Source: Gammaproteobacteria bacterium | GTDB taxonomy: Bacteria > Pseudomonadota > Gammaproteobacteria > Xanthomonadales > Xanthomonadaceae | Assembly (NCBI GenBank): GCA_026398715.1 | Contig: JAPLSI010000264.1 | Coordinates: 1-23,216, forward strand | Direction of reading: 5' to 3' | Length of the DNA: 23,216 nt | Part shown: positions 14,983-21,562 of the stretch, in pieces | Layout of the letters: every line of letters starts with the position of its first letter | How positions within the stretch are numbered: position 1 is the first letter of the stretch | Notes under the pieces: model-generated | What the model saw: the letters and a program-made list of their open reading frames with translations, nothing else | Database searches by the model: none | What the model was told of the DNA's origin: nothing | Translations under genes and position numbers: made by a program

Positions 14983-14996
14983 GGCGCTACGGCGCC
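14983..14996 (+). repeat. hairpin with UACG tetraloop between fadD and rpfF
   Basis: GGCGC-TACG-GCGCC forms a 5-bp GC stem closed by C(UACG)G, an exceptionally stable UNCG-type tetraloop. There is no T run, so it is not a classical terminator. It could protect or attenuate the fadD message ahead of rpfF. Confidence 0.45.
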
Positions 14997-15024
14997 TTGA
15001 GGCCTCCCGACGCAGGTGTACACT
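14997..15024 (+). promoter_or_regulatory. possible internal promoter of rpfF
   Basis: TTGAGG (14997-15002, 4/6) and TACACT (15019-15024, 4/6) are 16 bases apart, directly after the UACG hairpin. A start near 15031 would leave a leader of about 50 bases with GGAG placed 7 bases before the rpfF ATG. In Xanthomonas rpfF has its own promoter besides read-through from rpfB, as I recall. Confidence 0.35.
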
Positions 15025-15080
15025 CGGGCCGAACCGCCCCCCGGGTCATGGTTCGCCGATTCCTTCGCAGGAGTACTGCC

Positions 15081-15950
15081 ATGTCTGTCGTCGATCTCGC
15101 GTTTGCCCCCGCCTCCGCTCCGCTGATCCGCCTGTCCGGCGAAAACCTCCAACGTAGCGACTGGTGCTTCATGCACAGTGGCGATCCCACGGCATACCAC
15201 CCCTGTTTTTCCGAGCGCTTGCTGCACGAGATGAAGCGCGCGCAGGACGGCATCCGTCGAAAGCTGGCCGCCGACAACAACAGCGACGCCGGCATCCATC
15301 ACCTGGTGCTGGCATCGGATGCATCGGTGTTCAACCTTGGCGGCGACCTGGCGCTGTTCGCAAACCTGATTCGAAGCGGCAACCGCGGACGCCTGCTGGA
15401 ATACGCGCGGCTTTGCGTAGAAGTCGCCTACAACTTTTCACGCCTCTACGAGGACCGCGTGCACAGCATCGCTGTCGTACAGGGCGACGCGCTCGGCGGC
15501 GGATTCGAGGCGGCGCTCTGCTGCCACACGATCATCGCCGAAGAAGGCTGCGGGATGGGTTTCCCGGAAGTCCTGTTCGACCTGTTCCCCGGCATGGGCG
15601 CCTACACCTTCCTGACCCGCCGAGTCACGCCGATGCAGGCCGAGCGGATGATGCTGGATGCACGCATCTACCCGGTCGAGGAACTGTTGCGCATGGGCGT
15701 GGTGGACCAGGTGGTGCCGCGTGGCGAGGGGCTGATGGCTGCACGCGAACAAATCCGCAAGAACCAGCGCATCGGCAACGCCCTCCGGTCGATGAACGCA
15801 GTGCGCCAGGCCTGCAAGCCGGTCAGCCTGGACGAGTTGCTCGCAGTCACCACTGAATGGGTGGATGCCGCGATGCGCCTTGGCGACCGCGGGCTGAAGA
15901 CGATGGAGAGATTGATCCGGGCCCAGCAAAAGCGCGTCGGCGCCGCCTGA
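15081..15950 (+). CDS. rpfF: DSF synthase RpfF (crotonase fold)
   Basis: RpfF makes the quorum-sensing signal DSF (cis-11-methyl-2-dodecenoic acid and relatives) by dehydrating 3-hydroxyacyl-ACP and releasing the fatty acid. The product has 289 residues, the same length as Xanthomonas RpfF. The crotonase core includes the oxyanion-hole segment FNLGGDLALF (84-93). The two catalytic glutamates are E143 in DALGGGFEAALCC and E163 in GMGFPEVLFDLFPGMGAY, matching E141 and E161 in Xanthomonas. ATG 15081 has a GGAG ribosome site at 7 bases. The gene follows fadD and converges on rpfC with 20 bases between stops. All catalytic features are intact, so signal synthesis should be possible. Confidence 0.95.
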   Translation: MSVVDLAFAPASAPLIRLSGENLQRSDWCFMHSGDPTAYHPCFSERLLHEMKRAQDGIRRKLAADNNSDAGIHHLVLASDASVFNLGGDLALFANLIRSGNRGRLLEYARLCVEVAYNFSRLYEDRVHSIAVVQGDALGGGFEAALCCHTIIAEEGCGMGFPEVLFDLFPGMGAYTFLTRRVTPMQAERMMLDARIYPVEELLRMGVVDQVVPRGEGLMAAREQIRKNQRIGNALRSMNAVRQACKPVSLDELLAVTTEWVDAAMRLGDRGLKTMERLIRAQQKRVGAA

Positions 15951-15978
15951 CGGGTGGCTCGGCGCAAGCGTCAGGCGG
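15943..15978. repeat. 10-bp inverted repeat spanning the rpfF and rpfC stop codons
   Basis: CCGCCTGACG (15943-15952) and CGTCAGGCGG (15969-15978) are perfect complements separated by 16 bases. Each arm contains the TGA stop of one of the two convergent genes. It may act as a two-way transcription-ending or mRNA-end hairpin, but it has no T run. Confidence 0.6.
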
Positions 15979-17727
15979 GTTCCGGACCCGGCACTGCGCC
16001 GGGGCCAGGCAACCCGGGCTGACCCAGCGCGATGGCCTGGCGACGCGCCTGCTCCGCCACCACCAGCAAATGTGCCTCGAGCTCGCCCAGCTGGCGTCCC
16101 AATTCGCGGGCGAGCATCTCGTCGTTGGCCCGCATGATCTGCTGGCAACGCTCGGAAACCATTTGCGCGCCGAGGTTTTCGGCAATGCCTTTCAGTGCGT
16201 GGGCGGTCTCCCGGCAATCGGCCCATGCACGCAGCGACGACTGGCCACGCAATTGCACGAGGCAGGCATTCGCATCCTTGATGCATTGCTCGACGAACTC
16301 GCGAAGGAAGGCATCACCCAGCTGCATGCCGGCCAGTTCCTCGAGCACGGCCGAACTCATGCTGGAACGATTTGGCTCCACGGACGGCCGCGCCTGTCCT
16401 TGCCTGCCGGGAATGGTCAGGTCGGCAATCGTTTCCAGCAAGCGTGCAACCATTACCGGCTTGGTCAGGAACGCCGGCGCGCCCGCCTCGATGGCGTCAC
16501 GCTCGGCCTGCGCCGTTGCATCGGCACTGAGCACGATAACCGGCGTCTGTCGTCCGCCCGCCTGCATGTAGCGTAGCTGACGAAGCACGTCGAGACCCGT
16601 GAATCGCGGCATGTGCATGTCCACCACAGCCAGGTCGATGGCGTCCGATTCCAGCAGGTCGAGCGCCTGCTCGCCGTCGCTGGCCTGCTGCACCCGATGG
16701 CCTGCCCGTTCCAATATGCGGCACAGCACCGTGCGGTTGGCCTGCTGGTCGTCGGCCACCAGTATCCGCAGGGAACGCACGCGTGCGCGATGGCGCACGA
16801 ACGGGTCGTCGATGGCCACGATCTTGCTGGGCTTCGCCGGTTCGACCACGTCGGTGGCATCCAGCGCGCGGAACGGCAGTTCCACCCAGAAGTGACTGCC
16901 ACCGCCGGGGTTGTCCTCCACGCCGATCCGACCGTCCAGCAACTGGGTAAGGGTCTTGGCGATGGTGGTCCCCAATCCGGTGCCGCCGAAGCGACGACCC
17001 GGTCCGCTCTCGACCTGCTCGAATGCACCGAAGATTCGTTCCTTGTCGGCCGCGGGAATGCCGATGCCCGTGTCGCGCACGGAAAATTCCAGGGTCAGGT
17101 CCTGCCCGTTCGACGAGACCAGCATCACCACCAGGTTCACCGACCCGCGTTCGGTGAACTTCACGGCGTTGTGCATCAGGTTCAACAGGATCTGCGTCAG
17201 GTGCGCCCCATCGCCGTGCAGGGACATGCCGATGATGCCGTTCAGCGGCGAACGGAATTCGTGGCTCATCGTCGCAAGGAAACGGGACTTCGCCGCGTTG
17301 GCGCGCCTGGCTTCTTCCACCGCACGGTCGAGGGCCCGCAACAGCGACGCCATGTAGACCGGGATCGCGACCAATCCAATCAGCAATCCAGTAGCCAGCA
17401 TCGGCTGTTGTCGCCAATAGGGCGACTCGACGGCCACCAGCAGGAAGCTAGACAGCGCCAGCGCTGTCGCAGCCACCAGGTAATTGCGGCCGTACCGCAA
17501 TCCGTTGCCGATGGTCACCCACAGCACGATGATGTAAAGCGGCGCCAGGGCCACTGGACTGATCAGCATCAGCGCCGTCAGCGTTCCGTAATCGGCGAAC
17601 ATTCCCGTCCACCCCACAGGTAGGCAAGGATGAGCGAGGCAATGACCAGCCGTACCAGCGCCTGCTCGTGCTCGCTGTCGGCACGATTGCGGAAGCGCTC
17701 GAAGAGGATGCCAAGGCGCCGTTTCAC
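15971..17727 (-). pseudogene. rpfC: rpfC, hybrid sensor kinase for DSF, disrupted by two internal deletions
   Basis: RpfC is the membrane sensor that detects DSF, phosphorylates RpfG and restrains RpfF. Here it is broken. From GTG 17727 a 49-residue piece (VKRRLGILFERFRNRADSEH, then the first membrane helix ending AYLWGG) runs out of frame to a TGA at 17578. The gene resumes in the -1 frame at about 17602 (MFADYGTLTALML) and continues 543 codons. Further membrane helices follow, then H-box MSHEFRSPLNGIIGMS (His114 of this piece), a direct jump to GDGAHLTQILLNL with the N-box Asn145, the ATP-lid motifs DTGIGIP and GGTGLGTTIAK, a receiver (Asp328, Lys381), and an HPt domain (His468 in AHALKGIAENLG). 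H-to-N spacing is 31 residues instead of about 110-120. The TM2 region is also missing. Receiver and HPt look functional. A true gene loss or an assembly error at both sites are the two explanations. A truncated protein from ATG 17602 is possible. Confidence 0.9.
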
Positions 17728-17766
17728 GGTCAGGCTCGCGGTCTCGAATCTGGGGGCAAGGCAGGC

Positions 17767-18801
17767 CTAGACGGACTCGAAGGCCTGGTGGGTTGCGATT
17801 ATGGCAGCCTCGCGCGACGCCAGGACCATCACGATCCCCGGGTCGAATTGCTGGCCGGCCTGCGATTGCACGTAGTCGAGCGCCTGGCGAATGGGCCACG
17901 CCGCGCGATAGGGCCGGTCGCTGAGCAAGGCATCGAGCACGTCCGCGACCGCCACGATCCGGGCCGACAACGGTATGCGCTCCCCCGCCAGTCCGTGCGG
18001 GTAACCGGCGCCGTTCCAGTGCTCGTGGTGGCCCAGTGCGATCTCGGCGCTCAGCTGCAGCAATCCGCTGCCGCCCTGCAGGGCCTCGTGGCCGAGCACG
18101 GTGTGCTGTTGCATCAGCAGGCGTTCTTCCGGCAGCAAGGGGCCGGGCTGGTTGAGGATCGCATCGGGCACGCCGATATTGCCGATGTCGTGCAACTGCG
18201 CTGCGTGTTCGATGCTGCGGCTGTACTGGTCGCCAAGGCCCATTCCGTCGGCCAGGACCGCGCTCAGCGCGGATATCCGCTCGAAGATCCGCAGGTCGGC
18301 GCCCTCGCGCTGGCTGGCGAGCCGCGCAAGCCGGGTCAGCAGCGCGAGTTCGCGCTGCACCATGGCGTGGGTACCGGAAAGCAGTTTGTGTTCCAGGGCA
18401 TAGGTGCGTGACTTCAGCGCCTGCTGGCGCTGGCGAAGGTCGAGCAGGTTCTTGCACCGCGAACGCAATTCGCGCGGGCGGATGGGCTTGACCATGAAGT
18501 CGATGATGCCTGCGTCCAGCGCGGCCTGGCGCAGGGGCTCGTCCCCCACCACCGTCACCAGCATCACTGGCACATCGCGCTGCGACAAGGGGCGACGAAA
18601 ACGGCGGGCGAACTCCAGGCCGTCCATGTTGGGCATGCGGTAATCGAGGATGACCATATCCTGTGGTTCCTGCTGCGTGAACAGCAGCGCTTCCACCGGG
18701 TCGGCAAACTCGTTGATCTTGATGTCCGGACCGATGTCCTGGATCAGGTGGCGCACGATTGCCCGCTGCGATGCCTGGTCGTCCACGATCAACACGTTCA
18801 T
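17767..18801 (-). CDS. rpfG: RpfG response regulator, receiver plus HD-GYP domain
   Basis: RpfG degrades cyclic di-GMP when phosphorylated through RpfC, linking DSF to motility, biofilm and enzyme output. The 344-residue protein has a receiver domain (Asp8 acidic pocket, phospho-acceptor Asp53, Lys105) and a linker helix, followed by an HD-GYP domain. The metal ligands expected from the family are present: His204-Asp205, His233, His258-His259 and Asp287. The signatures deviate, reading HDIGN (Asn208 for Lys) and HHEHWNGAGYP (Asn263 for Asp). ATG 18801 has a strong GGAGGG site 7 bases upstream. rpfC follows 39 bases after the stop. lysS is 75 bases upstream on the same strand, so an rpfG-rpfC operon is likely. 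Confidence 0.94.
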   Translation of the reverse strand: MNVLIVDDQASQRAIVRHLIQDIGPDIKINEFADPVEALLFTQQEPQDMVILDYRMPNMDGLEFARRFRRPLSQRDVPVMLVTVVGDEPLRQAALDAGIIDFMVKPIRPRELRSRCKNLLDLRQRQQALKSRTYALEHKLLSGTHAMVQRELALLTRLARLASQREGADLRIFERISALSAVLADGMGLGDQYSRSIEHAAQLHDIGNIGVPDAILNQPGPLLPEERLLMQQHTVLGHEALQGGSGLLQLSAEIALGHHEHWNGAGYPHGLAGERIPLSARIVAVADVLDALLSDRPYRAAWPIRQALDYVQSQAGQQFDPGIVMVLASREAAIIATHQAFESV

Positions 18802-18863
18802 GACCGGTCCCTCCGACGCGTTCTACGACCCCAGCATAGCGCGATCAACCGGGAACAAGCGCA

Positions 18864-18888
18864 TCCGTGGCGTGATTCAACCCACGGA
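18864..18888. repeat. 7-bp inverted repeat over the lysS stop codon
   Basis: TCCGTGG and CCACGGA are separated by 11 bases and flank the lysS TGA. It may slow or partly end prfB-lysS transcription before rpfG, but without a T run it is a weak terminator candidate. Confidence 0.3.
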
Positions 18889-20385
18889 TTCCGGTCTCAT
18901 GTATGGGAACAGCAGCACGTCGCGGATGGACGCCGAGTCGGTAAGCAGCATGACCAGTCGGTCGATGCCGACGCCCAGGCCGCCGGTCGGCGGCAATCCC
19001 ACTTCCAGCGCGCGGATGTAATCGGCGTCGAAATGCATCGCTTCGTCGTCGCCGCCCTCCTTCGCTTCCACCTGCGAGGCGAAGCGTGCGGCCTGGTCCT
19101 CTGCGTCGTTCAGTTCCGAAAAACCGTTGGCCAGCTCGCGTCCGCCAACGAACAATTCGAAACGATCGGTCAGCTCCGGATCAAGGTCGTTGGCACGCGC
19201 CAAGGGACTGACCTCCACCGGATGGTCGGTGATGAAGGTCGGTTGCACGAGGGTGTGTTCGACGGTCTTCTCGAACACTTCCAGCAACAGCTTGCCCCAG
19301 CCGTACGATGGCTTGAAACGCACGCCCAGGCGTTGGCAGTGGCCGCGCATCGCTTCCAGGTCGCGCAATTGCTCGCGCGCGATTTCCGGATTGTGCTCAA
19401 GCACCGCGTCGGTCATGGACCAGCGGCGGAATGCCGGCCCCAGGTCGATCGCCTGTCCTTCCCAGTGCAGCGACGTCGTGCCAAGTACCTGGCTGGCGAT
19501 ATCGCGGATCATGCCCTCGGTAAGGTCCATCACTTCGTCGTAGGTGGCGTAGGCCTCGTACAACTCCAGCATGGTGAACTCGGGGTTGTGGCGCGTGGAT
19601 ACGCCCTCGTTGCGGAAATTGCGGTTGATCTCGTAGACGCGCTCCAGGCCGCCCACGGTCAGGCGCTTGAGATAGAGCTCGGGCGCCACGCGCAGGTACA
19701 GGTCAAGTCCCAGCGCGTTGTGGTGGGTGGTGAACGGCTTGGCCGTGGCGCCGCCGGGAATGTAATGCATCATCGGCGTTTCCACTTCCAGGAAGCGCCG
19801 CGCATCCAGCCAGCCACGCATGGCCGACACGATCTTCGAGCGCTTGATGAAAACCTCACGCGCATCGGGATTCACGATCAGGTCCACGTAACGCTGGCGA
19901 TAGCGCTGCTCGACATCCGACAGGCCATGCCACTTGTCGGGCAACGGCCGCAACGACTTGGTCAGCAAGCGCAGTTGGCTGGCCTTGACCGACAACTCGC
20001 CGGTGCGGGTGCGGGTAAGCGTGCCGGCGGCGCCGACGATATCGCCCACGTCCCAGCCCTTGAAGGCTTCATACGATTCGCCAAGCTCGGCTGCCGAAAG
20101 ATACAGCTGGATGCGGCCGCTCATGTCCTGCAACTGGGCGAAGCTGGCCTTGCCCATCACCCGCTTGGCCATCAGGCGGCCGGCGATCTGCACGCGCCTG
20201 CCATCGGCTTCCAGCGCCTCGGCCGTCCATGCGTCCTTGTCGGCAAACTGGTCCTGCAGGTCCTGCGCATAGTCGCCGCGCTTGAAGTCGTTCGGAAAGG
20301 CGATGCCTTGCTCGCGCAGGGCCTTCAGCTTCGAACGCCGCTCGGCGATCAGCTGGTTTTCGTCGTGGCCGGCGGAATCATTCAT
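18877..20385 (-). CDS. lysS: lysyl-tRNA synthetase, class II
   Basis: The enzyme charges tRNA-Lys. The 502-residue length matches E. coli LysS (505). An N-terminal OB-fold anticodon-binding domain (about 62-142, with [19 protein letters not shown]) precedes the class II core. Motif 1 is around [18 protein letters not shown] (201-218), motif 2 is [20 protein letters not shown] (255-274), and motif 3 is [14 protein letters not shown] near the C-terminus. ATG 20385 overlaps the prfB stop in an ATGA, so the two are translationally coupled. The prfB-lysS pair is widely conserved in gammaproteobacteria. Confidence 0.97.
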   Translation of the reverse strand: MNDSAGHDENQLIAERRSKLKALREQGIAFPNDFKRGDYAQDLQDQFADKDAWTAEALEADGRRVQIAGRLMAKRVMGKASFAQLQDMSGRIQLYLSAAELGESYEAFKGWDVGDIVGAAGTLTRTRTGELSVKASQLRLLTKSLRPLPDKWHGLSDVEQRYRQRYVDLIVNPDAREVFIKRSKIVSAMRGWLDARRFLEVETPMMHYIPGGATAKPFTTHHNALGLDLYLRVAPELYLKRLTVGGLERVYEINRNFRNEGVSTRHNPEFTMLELYEAYATYDEVMDLTEGMIRDIASQVLGTTSLHWEGQAIDLGPAFRRWSMTDAVLEHNPEIAREQLRDLEAMRGHCQRLGVRFKPSYGWGKLLLEVFEKTVEHTLVQPTFITDHPVEVSPLARANDLDPELTDRFELFVGGRELANGFSELNDAEDQAARFASQVEAKEGGDDEAMHFDADYIRALEVGLPPTGGLGVGIDRLVMLLTDSASIRDVLLFPYMRPESVG

Positions 20386-21510
20386 GCAGTTGCGTCCAGT
20401 CGTTTGGAGCCGGCGGCAAGGCCGGCCTTCAGGCTCGCCTCGACGAATTCATCAATGTCGCCGTCGAGCACTTTCTGAGTATCGGTGCGTTCGATGCCCG
20501 TGCGCAAATCCTTGATACGGCTCTGGTCAAGCACGTAGTTGCGGATCTGGCTGCCCCAGCCGATGTCCGACTTGGTGGCTTCCAGCGCGTTCTTCTCGAC
20601 GTTGCGCTTTTGCACTTCCAATTCGTACAACTTGGCCTTCAGCATCTTCATGGCGGTGTCGCGGTTGCCATGCTGGCTGCGGCCGGTCTGGCAGGCGACG
20701 ACGGTGTTGGTCGGGATATGCGTGATGCGCACGGCGGACTCGGTCTTGTTGACGTGCTGGCCGCCGGCGCCGGACGAGCGATACACGTCGGTGCGCAGGT
20801 CGGCAGGATTGATGTCGATCTCGATGTCTTCGTCCACCTCGGGCGATACGAACACCGACGTGAACGACGTATGCCGGCGATTGTCGGAATCGAAGGGTGA
20901 TTTCCGCACCAGGCGATGCACGCCGATCTCGGTCTTCAGCCAGCCGTAGGCATAGTCGCCCTCGACGCGAAATGTCGCGCTCTTGATGCCGGCGACGTCG
21001 CCGCCGCTGACTTCCATCAGTTCGGTCTTCCAGCCTCGGCCTTCGCACCAGCGCAGGTACATCCGCAGCAGCATCTCCGCCCAGTCCTGCGCCTCGGTGC
21101 CGCCGGCGCCTGCCTGGATGTCCACGAAGCAATTGGAGCTGTCGAGTTCGCCGGAGAACATCCGGCGGAATTCGAGCTTCTCGACGCGGGCGGCGATCTT
21201 GTCCACGTCTTCGATGACTGCACGCACGGTGCCTTCGTCATCGTCGGCCTCGGCCATGTCGAGCAATTCCGCCGCTTCGACCAGGCCATCGGTATTGATC
21301 CGGATTTCGCTGACGGTCTTTTCCAGCGTCGCGCGCTCCTTGCCCAGCGCCTGCGCCCGTTCGGGCTCGTTCCAGATGGCAGGATTTTCCAGCTCGCGGC
21401 TGACTTCCTCGAGTCGCTCTACTTTGCTATCGAAGTCAAAGATACCCCCGGAGCGAATCGAGTCTGCTCTTCAGGTCTGCGATGCGTAGGCGGTCGAGGT
21501 TGAGTTCCAT
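20382..21510 (-). CDS. prfB: peptide chain release factor RF2 with programmed +1 frameshift
   Basis: RF2 ends translation at UGA and UAA. A 24-codon first frame ([18 protein letters not shown]...) begins at ATG 21510 and reaches an in-frame TGA at 21438-21436. The main frame starts at 21437 ([12 protein letters not shown]), giving 375 residues in total. Counting across the shift, the stop-codon recognition tripeptide SPF falls at 204-206 and the catalytic GGQ at 249-251. These match E. coli RF2 (205-207 and 250-252) closely, which confirms the reading. The gene lies 52 bases after recJ and overlaps lysS by 4 bases. Low RF2 allows the shift at its own UGA, so the gene autoregulates. Confidence 0.97.
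21436..21449 (-). promoter_or_regulatory. prfB programmed frameshift site
   Basis: On the minus strand the site reads GGGGGTATCTTTGAC. It has a purine-rich internal Shine-Dalgarno-like run, the CTT slippery codon, the TGA stop and a following C that weakens termination. This is the classic RF2 autoregulatory +1 shift signal. Confidence 0.95.
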
Positions 21511-21542
21511 GGGTCCGGAATCTTGCAGGGAAACAGGGCGCG

Positions 21543-21548
21543 ATTATA
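21543..21548 (-). promoter_or_regulatory. consensus -10 box upstream of prfB
   Basis: A perfect TATAAT on the minus strand lies 32 bases upstream of the prfB ATG, in the 52-base gap after recJ. No -35 match is seen at 16-18 bases (that stretch falls in the recJ 3' end), so a promoter for prfB-lysS is likely but not certain. Confidence 0.5.
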
Positions 21549-21562
21549 GCGTGCGCCAGTGC

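Noticed and set aside
17578..17620. Programmed -1 frameshifting as an explanation for the rpfC frame change
   Set aside because: There is no slippery heptamer or clear downstream structure, and conserved sequence is missing at the junction, which fits a deletion better.
17603..18457. Upstream extension of the rpfC main frame into rpfG (828 codons in all)
   Set aside because: The extension is the out-of-frame reading of rpfG, which is intact in its own frame. Its Arg/Ala/Pro-rich sequence has no homology, so it is not a true N-terminus of RpfC.
18748..20478. 576-codon ORF opposite lysS
   Set aside because: It is antisense to the complete lysS and runs into prfB; it is a frame artefact of high GC.
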